Assembly (NCBI RefSeq): GCF_003337565.1
Contig: NZ_QPJL01000004.1
Span: 62,001 to 126,000, forward strand
Direction of reading: 5' to 3'
Length of the DNA stretch: 64,000 nucleotides
Source: Paracoccus lutimaris
GTDB taxonomy: Bacteria > Pseudomonadota > Alphaproteobacteria > Rhodobacterales > Rhodobacteraceae
The first letter of the stretch is position 1. Each line of letters opens with the position of its first letter. Under the pieces are notes generated by a model that saw only the letters and a list, made by a program, of their open reading frames with translations, was not told where the DNA came from and did no database searches. Made by a program: the position numbers and the translations under genes. Below, in pieces: positions 29,521 to 38,012 of the stretch.

Positions 29521-30708
29521 TCAGGCAAGGATTCCCGGATCGTCGCCAAGGTCAAGCCCCGGAAAGATCGTCTGCTCCAGCACGTCGCGCCCGGTTCCGA
29601 ACAGCCCCCGCATCGCCCAGGCCGCATAGGCGCGCACATCGCGCGTGGGCATCAGGTCGCGGCCGGCGTATAGCTGCCCCTCGCCCAGCCCCGGCCAGTC
29701 GCCATAGGCCCGTCCGCCGCGAATCGCCCCGCCCGCCATCAACAGCGCGCCGCCGGTGCCATGGTCGGTTCCGGCCGAGCCGTTCTCGCGCACGGTCCGG
29801 CCGAATTCGGTCATCGCCATCACGGTCGTGCGTTCCCAGTTCGGACCCAAGCCGTCACGAAGCGCAAGGATCGCCGCCGCCAACCGGTCCAGCGCCCGGC
29901 CCAGCACCGCCTCCTGACTGGCATGGGTGTCCCAGCCGGCGATCGAGAAGGCGGCAATCCGGCTTTGATCGTTCAGCCGGCTGGCGGCAAAGGCCCCCAG
30001 CGCCCGCGCATCCGCAGCCGGACCCTGTGTCTTGTCCATCATCGGGGTTTCCGCCCCGATCTGCGCCGCATCACGCGCCGCGTCGCGAAACAGCGGATCG
30101 TCGTGATAGACATGCTCAAGCAGCAATTGCGCCTGCGGCGACATGCGCAGCGAGGCCGAGGGGGCCCAGCTCAGATGTGCCGCCGCCCCCGAAAGGATCT
30201 TCATCTGCTCGACGCCCACGGAATAGGCGGTTTCGGCGGTACTGCCGGGAATGGCCTGCAAGAGCCGGTTCAGCCAGCCGCCGATGCGCCGGTCCACGGG
30301 CAGGTCATCGCCGGTCCCCGCCTCCAGCAGGTCCTGACCGTCGAAATGGCTGCGCTTGTCGCGGTAAGGGGTCGAGACCGCATGGGCAAAGGCCAGCTCG
30401 CCCTTTTGCCACAGCGGCAGCAGCGGCAGCAGCTGCGGATGCAGCGCGTAGAAGCCGTCCAGATCGGCGGCGCCATTTTGCGGACCAAGCGACAGCTTGC
30501 TGCGCAGCTTGCGCAGCATCGGGTCGCCATAGGGCTGGATGGCGTCGAGCCCGTCCATCGCCCCGCGCAAGATGATGACGACCAGCCGGTTGTCACCGGG
30601 CAGCGCCGCGAAGGTCATCGAGCTCATCAGCGGATGCGCCGCCGCCGAGCAACCGATCAGCGCGGCACTTTTCAGGAAGAACCGGCGGTTCAGGTTCAGG
30701 TTCGGCAT
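29521..30708 (-). CDS. DUF1501 exported protein with twin-arginine signal
   Basis: The 395-residue protein starts with a Tat-like signal (RRFFLKSAALIGCSAAA) and has the DUF1501 features VIILRGAMDGLDAIQPYGDP, MAMTEFGRTVRENGS and TDHGTGGALLMAGG, which resemble the alkaline-phosphatase/sulfatase-type fold. Function in the family is not established. It is 10 bp downstream of the DUF1800 gene, its constant partner in many bacteria, so the two very likely work together in the periplasm. Confidence 0.88.
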   Translation of the reverse strand: MPNLNLNRRFFLKSAALIGCSAAAHPLMSSMTFAALPGDNRLVVIILRGAMDGLDAIQPYGDPMLRKLRSKLSLGPQNGAADLDGFYALHPQLLPLLPLWQKGELAFAHAVSTPYRDKRSHFDGQDLLEAGTGDDLPVDRRIGGWLNRLLQAIPGSTAETAYSVGVEQMKILSGAAAHLSWAPSASLRMSPQAQLLLEHVYHDDPLFRDAARDAAQIGAETPMMDKTQGPAADARALGAFAASRLNDQSRIAAFSIAGWDTHASQEAVLGRALDRLAAAILALRDGLGPNWERTTVMAMTEFGRTVRENGSAGTDHGTGGALLMAGGAIRGGRAYGDWPGLGEGQLYAGRDLMPTRDVRAYAAWAMRGLFGTGRDVLEQTIFPGLDLGDDPGILA

Positions 30709-30718
30709 CGGCCCTCTC

Positions 30719-32089
30719 CTATCGGCGGTTGAAATCGCTGGAGGCCAGGATCAGCGCCACGCCTTCGGCGGCGCTTTCGGCCTTGGGCACGGCCCAGGCC
30801 AGTGCCGCCGATTGCGTGCCGCCCAGGCTTGCCTGCATCAACTCGCGCGGGTCCGGCAACTGTTCAAGCATCCGGCGCGGCATGCTCAGCGACCAGTTGA
30901 TGCGCGCCGCCAGCTGTTGTGGCGCGATCCAGGCCTCGGCCTCTTCGGGCCAACCGTCGGGACCGGCTTGTCGCCCCCAGGGCTGGCCCATGCCGTTCAT
31001 CGGGTCAAAGGTCATGCGCGCGTTCAGCGGATGCTCCAGCCCCGCGATCTGTGCCCCGGAGACGCCAAGCGCGCGGAACCCGGCGACCAGCAGGTCATAG
31101 GGCTGGCGCACCTTCTGGCGCAGCGTGTCGGCCAGCGCCGGATGGGTGACCAGCACCCGATAGACCTGCGGCAGATCGCCCTGCGAGTCGCGCCAGACCG
31201 CCGTCATCGCCTGCACCAGATCCTCGGGTGGATCGTCCGAGACGAAATGCACCGCCAGCTTGCGCGCGACATATTGCGCGGTCTCGGGCCGGCGCGCGAT
31301 ATCGGTCAGCGCCGCGCGGATCGCCTCCAGCCCGTCGCGCTTGCCCCCGCCATAGCTTTTGCCCAGCACCGTCTCGGCCCCCGGCTCGGCCATCTGCGGG
31401 CGATAGGCAAAGCCCTGCTCGCGGCTATAGGTCAGGCCGGTCAGCAGCTCGGCCAGTTCGCGCACGTCCTTCTGGGCATAGGGGGCGCCGACGCCCATCG
31501 AATGCAGTTCCAGCGCCTCGCGGGCGAGGTTCTCGTTCAGGCCGAAGCCCTTGGCCTTGCGCTTTTTCGCAAAGGTCGAATTCGGCCCGCGGCTTTCATT
31601 CTGGTTCAGATAGACCAGCATCATCGGATGGGTGTCGGCGGCGAAGAACATGTCCTCGAAACGGCCATTCACATGCGGGCGGATCGCCTCGTCGACAAAG
31701 GCCAGCCCCAGCGGCTGCACCGCCGCGCCAAGGGGGCGGGTGGTGAAGTGATCGGACCAGAACTGCACCAGCCTTTCGCCAAATCCCACCGGATCGTCCA
31801 CCGCGCGCGCGATGCGGCGCTGCAGGTCGGTCAGCATCATCCGGCTGAGCATGCGGCCAAAGGCGCGGTATTCCTCGGCGGCGGCCTCGCCTGCGGTCTT
31901 GCTGGCCTCGCCCATCTCGCGCAGGCGCAGCGACATCTCCCTGGCGTCGTCGGTGCTGACGGCCTCGGGCCCGGGACCGGCGGTGTCGACACTGGCCAGC
32001 ACCGCCCCGACATCGGCGGGGGGCGGCATCAGGGGCGACAGGCCATAGCCCAGCCTGATCGCGGCAAGCTCGGGAAAACCAAAGGACAT
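30719..32089 (-). CDS. DUF1800 protein
   Basis: The 456-residue protein is a typical DUF1800 member: N-terminal AAIRLGYGLSP, the central segment LVQFWSDHFTT, and NENLAREALELHSMGV followed by DVRELAELLTGLTY. The biochemical role is unknown; the family occurs with DUF1501 proteins. The ATG at 32089 is chosen because the family N-terminus begins there; the track-like extension of five residues is unlikely. It is transcribed with the DUF1501 gene and stands 126 bp from aspS. Confidence 0.87.
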   Translation of the reverse strand: MSFGFPELAAIRLGYGLSPLMPPPADVGAVLASVDTAGPGPEAVSTDDAREMSLRLREMGEASKTAGEAAAEEYRAFGRMLSRMMLTDLQRRIARAVDDPVGFGERLVQFWSDHFTTRPLGAAVQPLGLAFVDEAIRPHVNGRFEDMFFAADTHPMMLVYLNQNESRGPNSTFAKKRKAKGFGLNENLAREALELHSMGVGAPYAQKDVRELAELLTGLTYSREQGFAYRPQMAEPGAETVLGKSYGGGKRDGLEAIRAALTDIARRPETAQYVARKLAVHFVSDDPPEDLVQAMTAVWRDSQGDLPQVYRVLVTHPALADTLRQKVRQPYDLLVAGFRALGVSGAQIAGLEHPLNARMTFDPMNGMGQPWGRQAGPDGWPEEAEAWIAPQQLAARINWSLSMPRRMLEQLPDPRELMQASLGGTQSAALAWAVPKAESAAEGVALILASSDFNRR

Positions 32090-32215
32090 GCGGGCACCTT
32101 TCACGGCGGGGCGCCATGCGCCCCGGGCGACCTTATGCCACGATCCGCGTGCCGCGTCAGATCACGCTTTCTTCAAATGCCGCGAAACGGCAAGGCCCCG
32201 CCGAGGGCGGCAGCC

Positions 32216-34192
32216 TTACTCTTTCGGCAGAACCCGCAGGCGCAGATCGCGCAGCTGCTCGTTCGTCGGCTCGGAGGGCGCGCCCATCATCAGGTCCTCG
32301 GCGCGCTGGTTCATCGGGAACATGATGACCTCGCGGATGTTCTGCTCATCCGCCAGCAGCATGACGATGCGGTCGATCCCCGCCGCACAGCCACCGTGGG
32401 GCGGCGCGCCATAGCGGAACGCCTTGACCATGCCGCCAAAACGCTTTTCGACCTCGTCATGGCCGTAACCGGCCAGCTCGAAGGCCTTGAACATGATGTC
32501 GGGGCGATGGTTGCGGATCGCGCCCGAGATCAGCTCATAGCCGTTGCAGGCCAGATCATACTGATAGCCCTTGACCGCCAGCGGATCGCCCGACAGCGCA
32601 TCCAGGCCCCCCTGCGGCATGCTGAAGGGGTTGTGCGAAAAGTCGATCTTGCCCTCGTCGGATTTCTCATACATCGGGAAATCGACGATCCAGGCGAATT
32701 TGAACTGGTTCTCGTCGGTCAGACCCAGTTCGCGGCCGATCTCGTTGCGGGCGCGGCCGGCGACGGCCTCGAAGCTTTCGGGCTTGCCGCCAAGGAAGAA
32801 GACCGCATCGCCCTCACCCAGACCAAGCTGGATGCGGAGTTTCTCCGTTGCCAGCGGCCCCAGCGCTTTTGCGATCGGGCCAGCAGGCTCTATTCCCGAT
32901 CCGAGCATACCTCGACAAAGCCTCTCAAGCTCTTCATTTCCTTCTTCGACGGCTTGGCTGAGCCCTTCCAGGACGTCACTCCAATATCCTTCCTCTGGGG
33001 AATCCTGAAACCAAATTTGCCAAGCAAGATTGCGATAGTGTGAGGGCTCAAGATCGGCGATCTCAGCTGCTCTCGCAGTGGCCTCTTCAGCCGATAGCTT
33101 GTGTCCAGCCTCGCGCCAGAAGATATAGCCCATGCCGGGTAGGCCCTGTTGCTGGGCGAATGCGTTCATGCGGTCGGCGAACTTGCGAGAGCCGCCGGTC
33201 GGCGCGGGGATGGCGCGAACCTCGGTGCCCTCTTGTTCCAGCAGTTTGGCAAAGATGCCAAAGCCCGAGCCGCGGAAATGCTCGCTGACGACCTGCATCT
33301 CGATCGGGTTGCGCAGATCGGGCTTGTCGCTGCCATATTTCAGCATCGATTCCGCATAGGGGATGCGCGGCCAGTCCGCATCGACCGGGCGGCCATTGCC
33401 GAATTCCTCGAACAGGCCCTGAATGACCGGCTGGACGGTGTTGAAGACATCCTCCTGCTCGACAAAGGACATCTCAAGGTCAAGCTGATAGAAATCGGTC
33501 GGGCTGCGGTCGGCGCGGGGATCCTCGTCGCGGAAACAGGGCGCGATCTGGAAATACTTGTCAAAGCCCGCCACCATGATCAGCTGCTTGAACTGCTGCG
33601 GCGCCTGCGGCAGCGCATAGAACTTGCCCGGATGCAGGCGCGAGGGGACCAGAAAGTCGCGCGCCCCTTCGGGGCTGGATGCGGTGATGATCGGGGTCTG
33701 GAATTCGGTAAAACCCTGATCCCACATACGGTTGCGGATCGAACGCACGACCTTGGAGCGCAGCATGATGTTGTTGTGCAGGCTGTCGCGGCGCAGATCG
33801 AGGAAGCGGTAGGCCAGACGGGTTTCCTCGGGATAGTCCTGATCGCCAAAGACCGGCAGCGGCAGATCGTCCGAGGGGCCAAGCACCTCAGTATCGGTGG
33901 CATAGACCTCGATCTCGCCGGTGGGCAGCTTGGGGTTGATCAGCGACGCATCGCGCAGCTTGACGCGGCCATCGATGCGGATCACGGTTTCGGCGCGCAG
34001 CTTTTCCAGCGCGGCAAAGGCCGGGCTGTCACTGTCGGCGATGACCTGAGTGATGCCGTAATGGTCGCGCAGGTCGATGAACAGCACCCCGCCATGGTCG
34101 CGGACGCGGTGGACCCAGCCCGACAGACGGACCTCGGTTCCGGCGCTGGCGGCGGTCAACTCGCCGCAGGTATGGCTGCGATAGGCGCTCAT
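32216..34192 (-). CDS. aspS: Aspartyl-tRNA synthetase with in-frame insertion
   Basis: The class II synthetase charges tRNA-Asp (and probably tRNA-Asn, as many bacteria with a Gly/Ala-rich N-terminus do). The OB-fold anticodon domain covers about 1-105, class II motif 2 includes [17 protein letters not shown] (218-234), and motif 3 is GIDRIVMLL near the C-terminus. The length is 658 residues; family members are usually about 590. The excess lies in residues about 362-432, inside the GAD insertion domain between YIFWRE and AGPIAK, and has rare codons (AGA, CTA, ATA, TGT). The flanks are open and in frame, so the gene looks functional. See the separate finding. Confidence 0.95.
   Translation of the reverse strand: MSAYRSHTCGELTAASAGTEVRLSGWVHRVRDHGGVLFIDLRDHYGITQVIADSDSPAFAALEKLRAETVIRIDGRVKLRDASLINPKLPTGEIEVYATDTEVLGPSDDLPLPVFGDQDYPEETRLAYRFLDLRRDSLHNNIMLRSKVVRSIRNRMWDQGFTEFQTPIITASSPEGARDFLVPSRLHPGKFYALPQAPQQFKQLIMVAGFDKYFQIAPCFRDEDPRADRSPTDFYQLDLEMSFVEQEDVFNTVQPVIQGLFEEFGNGRPVDADWPRIPYAESMLKYGSDKPDLRNPIEMQVVSEHFRGSGFGIFAKLLEQEGTEVRAIPAPTGGSRKFADRMNAFAQQQGLPGMGYIFWREAGHKLSAEEATARAAEIADLEPSHYRNLAWQIWFQDSPEEGYWSDVLEGLSQAVEEGNEELERLCRGMLGSGIEPAGPIAKALGPLATEKLRIQLGLGEGDAVFFLGGKPESFEAVAGRARNEIGRELGLTDENQFKFAWIVDFPMYEKSDEGKIDFSHNPFSMPQGGLDALSGDPLAVKGYQYDLACNGYELISGAIRNHRPDIMFKAFELAGYGHDEVEKRFGGMVKAFRYGAPPHGGCAAGIDRIVMLLADEQNIREVIMFPMNQRAEDLMMGAPSEPTNEQLRDLRLRVLPKE
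32897..33109 (-). other. Low-GC in-frame insertion in aspS (about 71 codons)
   Basis: Between aspS residues 361 and 433 the sequence has no counterpart in the AspRS sequences I remember: it starts [20 protein letters not shown] and ends [13 protein letters not shown]. It is helical, Glu- and Ala-rich with several Trp. Codons such as AGA, CTA, ATA, GGA and TGT are rare in the neighbouring genes, and the DNA is visibly richer in A and T. The reading frame is preserved. Exact boundaries are approximate, and slightly unusual codons extend to about 33195 and 32870. Confidence 0.7.
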
Positions 34193-34253
34193 CACTTTTC
34201 CCCTTGCTATCAGCGGACGCATCAAACGCGCCACGCCGGGGAAGTCAAGCGAT

Positions 34254-34910
34254 CTAGAAGGGGCGCACCACCGCGCCCGACCAGAAATAGGCCCCCATGC
34301 CGACGCTGAACAGCATGTTCCCCGCGATCCCGTGCAGGATCCACGCCGAGGGGAACCCCCGGATCAGATAGGCGCGGGCAAATATCCAGCCCCCGATCAG
34401 GGTCAGGACGGCGACCACGATGGACCAATACATCAGATGCGCGAAGGAAAAGACAAAGGCATTGACCGCGACCGCCGTGCTGCGGTCGGGAAACAGGCTG
34501 CCAAAGCGGTGAAAGAACAGCGGCCGGAAGATCAGCTCTTGCGGCAGCGCCGACAGGATCGGGTAAAGCAGCCAGATCACCCCCAGAAAACGCAGCCGCG
34601 CCGGCGTCAGCGGGCGGACATATTCGGGCCGTGTGATCTGGATGATCGCCCAGCCGGCCAGCCCGACGATCAGCCCGAACAGCACGACCTGCCAGACCGG
34701 GATCTGCCGCCAGCCCCGCACGAGGCTGCGCCAGTCGAACCCGCCCGTCCGCCACAGCAGTGCCATTCCGGCAAGGCTGAAGACAGCCAGCGCCGGAAAC
34801 AGCAGATTGCCGGGCATGAACAGCGCAATGCCCAGCGGCGCCCCGATATAGAGCGCCGCGAACTCGGCCCAGAGCAGGCCGCGATTTACTGCATGCGCCC
34901 GTTCAGCCAT
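34254..34910 (-). CDS. CPBP-type (CAAX protease-like) membrane protein
   Basis: The protein of about 218 residues has six to eight hydrophobic segments. It has the CPBP-family layout: [11 protein letters not shown] where the motif is usually EExxxR, then FAHLMY and LHGIAGN. The first Glu is replaced by Gln and the last motif has its Asn shifted, so protease activity is doubtful. The ATG at 34910 lies inside the end of the upstream lysozyme gene (25-bp overlap); ATG 34919 is an alternative. Confidence 0.78.
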   Translation of the reverse strand: MAERAHAVNRGLLWAEFAALYIGAPLGIALFMPGNLLFPALAVFSLAGMALLWRTGGFDWRSLVRGWRQIPVWQVVLFGLIVGLAGWAIIQITRPEYVRPLTPARLRFLGVIWLLYPILSALPQELIFRPLFFHRFGSLFPDRSTAVAVNAFVFSFAHLMYWSIVVAVLTLIGGWIFARAYLIRGFPSAWILHGIAGNMLFSVGMGAYFWSGAVVRPF

Positions 34911-35674
34911 GCCCGCCACTCGCCCGGCGAACCGGCGAATACGTTCAGATCGACGTCGCCGCCGATGCCCGGCACCCGGCCCGTGCCGGTATATTGCCAG
35001 AAGGTATAGCGCTGGCCCGGATAGACATGGCGCGGATGGCCCGCGACCGAACGCAGCCAGAACTCTTCGGGCCAGCGGCGCAGGTCATTGTCACGGTAGA
35101 AATCGACCGTGGTATAGATGATCGGGCGCTGTCCGTAATGGCGGTGCAGGATATCCTTGAAGATCTTGGCCTCGCGCAGGACCTCCCAGCTTGGCGGGCG
35201 GCGCGGGCAGGTCTTCGAGACCGTCCATTCCAGGTCGATCACCGGCGGCAGCGCGCCGCGTTCGCGCGGGACATTGGCGATGAACCATGCCGCCTGCTGC
35301 GCGCCCGAGCGGCAGAAGTAGAAATAGTGATAGGCGCCGCGCGGAATGCGGGCCTGCGCCGCCTCGTGCCAATAGCGGCGGAAATTCGGGTCGGCATGGT
35401 CGCCCCCCTCGGTCGCCTTGATGAAGGCGAAGCTGACGCCCGAGCTGCGCACCCGGTTCCAGTTGATATCGCCCTGATAGCGCGAGATGTCGATGCCATG
35501 CACCGGATGGTCATAGGGATGCCCGCCGACCCAAGCATGGGGCGCGCTGTCGCCAAATTGCGGCCCCGAGCCCTGCCCGACCATCACCGCCGGTCCGCCG
35601 CGATGACCACCGCCGCCGCAGGCCGCCAGCGCGGCCAGCGTCACCACCATCAGAAACCTGTTCAGAATTCTCAT
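34886..35674 (-). CDS. GH25 lysozyme-like lipoprotein
   Basis: The 262-residue protein has a lipoprotein signal with lipobox LAAC at residues 16-19, then a GH25 muramidase domain from about 60: GIDISRYQGDINW and PPVIDLEWTVS carry the catalytic Asp/Glu residues and FWQYTGTGRVPGIGGDVDLN the C-terminal signature. It should cleave murein glycan strands from a membrane-anchored position. It overlaps the CPBP gene. Its spacer to the acetyltransferase gene is AT-richer than average. Confidence 0.92.
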   Translation of the reverse strand: MRILNRFLMVVTLAALAACGGGGHRGGPAVMVGQGSGPQFGDSAPHAWVGGHPYDHPVHGIDISRYQGDINWNRVRSSGVSFAFIKATEGGDHADPNFRRYWHEAAQARIPRGAYHYFYFCRSGAQQAAWFIANVPRERGALPPVIDLEWTVSKTCPRRPPSWEVLREAKIFKDILHRHYGQRPIIYTTVDFYRDNDLRRWPEEFWLRSVAGHPRHVYPGQRYTFWQYTGTGRVPGIGGDVDLNVFAGSPGEWRAWLNGRMQ

Positions 35675-35806
35675 TACTGCCCTCTGCCCATGCGCCCTTA
35701 TGCGGGCGCTTTGTTAACTTATCGCAAAGCACGCGTGCAAAGTCACGCTGGCGTGACCATCACGAATTTGTCAGGATCGGCAAAGTTCAGATCGGCAAGG
35801 ATTTTG

Positions 35807-36307
35807 ATGGAGCATCTTCAGACACATCGCGTCATCTTGCGCCCCTTTACCCCTGCCGACGCGCCCGAGGCCTTTGCCTGCATCACCGACCGCCTGACCC
35901 GCTATCTGGCCTGGGATCCGCCGCAGACCATCCATGAATTCCACCCGGTCTGGGAGGGCTGGATCAAGGCGGCGCGGGCGGGAACCGACCTGCATTTCAC
36001 CGCCCGCCTGCCCGAGACGGACGAATTCCTGGGCCTTCTGGGCCTGCATGACATCCCCAGCGGCCATCCCGAGATCGGCATCTGGCTGCGGGACGAGGCG
36101 CAGGGTCAGGGCCACGGCCATGACATGGTGGTGGCGCTGATCCGCCGCGCCACGGCCCGCTATGCGCCGCCCTATTTCCGCTATCCGGTCGCCGTCGAGA
36201 ACCGCCCCAGCCGCCGCATCGCCGAAAAGCTTGGCGGCACCATCATCGGCCGCTACCGGACGCAGAAATATGACGGGGTGATCTACGCCATCCCGCCGAT
36301 CGGCTGA
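35807..36307 (+). CDS. GNAT-family N-acetyltransferase
   Basis: The 166-residue protein is a RimJ/RimL-type acetyltransferase. It begins RVILRPFTPADAPEAFACI and has EIGIWLRDEAQGQGHGHDMV, the acetyl-CoA loop, and VENRPSRRIAEKLGGTIIGR at the C-terminal signature. The upstream frame extends antisense to the lysozyme gene and is not coding. A direct repeat region follows 28 bp downstream. The substrate is unknown. Confidence 0.88.
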   Translation: MEHLQTHRVILRPFTPADAPEAFACITDRLTRYLAWDPPQTIHEFHPVWEGWIKAARAGTDLHFTARLPETDEFLGLLGLHDIPSGHPEIGIWLRDEAQGQGHGHDMVVALIRRATARYAPPYFRYPVAVENRPSRRIAEKLGGTIIGRYRTQKYDGVIYAIPPIG

Positions 36308-36335
36308 ACGACACCCGCGTCATTGCCTGCCCCCG

Positions 36336-36437
36336 GTCGCATCGAAGCGCGCGCGCATGACGCGCGGAACATAGGCGTTTGCGCCCGCCACCACGGTTTC
36401 AACCGTCGCATCGAAGCGCGCGCGCATGACGCGCGGA
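36336..36437. repeat. 33-bp perfect direct repeat, two copies
   Basis: The 33-base unit, beginning gtcgcatcgaagcgcgcgcg, occurs at 36336-36368 and 36405-36437, 36 bp apart (69-bp period). Each contains a local near-palindrome (cgcgcgcatgacgcgcg). It lies between the convergent acetyltransferase and FAD-oxidase genes. Confidence 0.85.
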
Positions 36438-36527
36438 TCGGCTCAGACGCGTTCGCGCATCGGCGCGACGACAAACGCCGCGGCGATATTTTCCGGATGC
36501 CGGCGCTGTGGATGCAGGCCCATGCCC

Positions 36528-37907
36528 TCAGTTCATATCGGGCAGCATCTTGCCCGGGTTCATGATCCCCGTCGGGTCCAGAGCCGCCTTGATCGCCGCC
36601 ATGACGCCAATCGCCGCGCCGTGCTGGGCGCGCATCAGCGGGCGCTTGCCCACGCCGACGCCATGCTCGCCGGTGATGGTGCCGCCGACGGCCAGCGCGC
36701 GCTCGGCCATGCGGGTGGCGATGCCCTTGGCGGCAGCGAGTTCCTCGGCATTGCCCGGCATGATCAGCAGCTGCGAATGAAAATTGCCGTCACCGACATG
36801 GCCGACCATCGGGCCGACCAGACCGGAGGCCTTGATATCGGCAGCGGCGGCGGCCACGGCGGCGGGCAGATGCGACATCGGCACGCAGACATCCGTCACC
36901 ACCGCCGTCGCGCCCGGGCGCAGCGCAAGGCAGGCGCGATAGGCGCCGTGGCGCATCCTCCACAGCGCGGCGCGGTCCTCGGGCGTGGTCGCCCAGTCAA
37001 AGCCGGTGCCGCCGAAATCGGCCGCAAGCTCGCCGAAACGCTCGGCATCGTCCTTGACCGTGGCGGGCGAGCCGTGAAACTCGACCATCAGATGCGGGCC
37101 TTCGTGCAGATGGGTGCCGGCATATTGGTTGAAGGCGCGCGCCGCCTCGCCATCGACGAATTCGATCCGCGCCATCGGAATGCCCGACTGGATCGTCGCG
37201 GTCACGCATTCGACGGCCTGATCCAGCGTCGGGAACCCGCAAACGGCCGAGGCCACCTCTTCGGGCTGGCCATGCAGGCGCAGGGTCAGTTCGGTGATGA
37301 TGCCCAGCGTGCCCTCGGATCCGACGAACAGCCCGGTCAGGTCGTAACCCGCGCTGGATTTCGCCGCCCGCGTGCCGGTGCGGATCACGGTGCCGTCGGC
37401 CAGCACCACCTCAAGCGCCAGCACATTGTCGCGCATGGTGCCGTAGCGCACGGCGGTGGTGCCGCTGGCGCGCGTCGCGGCCATGCCGCCAAGGCTGGCA
37501 TTGGCGCCCGGATCGACCGGAAAGAACAGCCCCGTGGCGCGCAGTTCGGTGTTCAGCGCCTCGCGCGTGACGCCGGGCTGGATGCTGGCCTGCATGTCCT
37601 CGGCCCGGACCTCAAGCACGCGGTCCATCTTCATCAGATCGACGACCAGCCCGCCATGGGTGGCCAGCGCGTGCCCCTCGAGCGAGGTGCCGGTGCCCCA
37701 GCCGATCACCGGCACGCCATGGGCGTGACAGATCGCCAGCGTCTTCGACACCTCGTCGGTCGAAACGGGCCATGCCACCGCATCGGGCGGCGGGGCGGTG
37801 TGAAAGGTCTCGGACTGGCCGTGCAGATCGCGATCGGCCACGCTGGTCGAGAAGCGCGCCCCCAGAAGCGCGGCAAGGGCGTCCTGCGCCGGAGCGGGAA
37901 TCGGCAT
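36528..37907 (-). CDS. FAD-linked oxidase, D-lactate/glycolate dehydrogenase type
   Basis: The 459-residue protein has the PCMH FAD-binding domain (VIGWGTGTSLEGHA, PGANASLGGMAATRASGT, and GLFVGSEGTLGIITE) followed by the FAD-oxidase C-terminal domain ending in GEHGVGVGKRPLM and PTGIMNPGKMLPD. These are the hallmarks of D-lactate dehydrogenase (cytochrome) and glycolate oxidase GlcD. No GlcE/GlcF genes are adjacent, which favours the single-subunit D-lactate type. The start has a caggaga Shine-Dalgarno. It is divergent from the ClC gene. Confidence 0.9.
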   Translation of the reverse strand: MPIPAPAQDALAALLGARFSTSVADRDLHGQSETFHTAPPPDAVAWPVSTDEVSKTLAICHAHGVPVIGWGTGTSLEGHALATHGGLVVDLMKMDRVLEVRAEDMQASIQPGVTREALNTELRATGLFFPVDPGANASLGGMAATRASGTTAVRYGTMRDNVLALEVVLADGTVIRTGTRAAKSSAGYDLTGLFVGSEGTLGIITELTLRLHGQPEEVASAVCGFPTLDQAVECVTATIQSGIPMARIEFVDGEAARAFNQYAGTHLHEGPHLMVEFHGSPATVKDDAERFGELAADFGGTGFDWATTPEDRAALWRMRHGAYRACLALRPGATAVVTDVCVPMSHLPAAVAAAAADIKASGLVGPMVGHVGDGNFHSQLLIMPGNAEELAAAKGIATRMAERALAVGGTITGEHGVGVGKRPLMRAQHGAAIGVMAAIKAALDPTGIMNPGKMLPDMN

Positions 37908-38012
37908 GGCGGGTCTCCTGCTGTTGGTTTGAAGATTGCATATTCCCGGCCCTGCCCCAAAGGCAAGCGCGGCGGCTGGACGCAGGCCCGGCTTTGTGGT
38001 CCGTTCGGGGGT

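Noticed and set aside
32897-33109. Intein in AspRS
   Set aside because: The insert is about 71 residues and has no Cys/Ser start, no HN end and no splicing blocks, so it is far too short for an intein.
36336-36437. CRISPR array
   Set aside because: Only two repeats with one 36-bp spacer, low complexity, no cas genes and no further copies nearby.
36283-36474. Repeat-containing small protein from the 33-bp repeat (RASCARASMR twice)
   Set aside because: Both strands give repeats because the period is a multiple of three; there is no credible start or codon bias.
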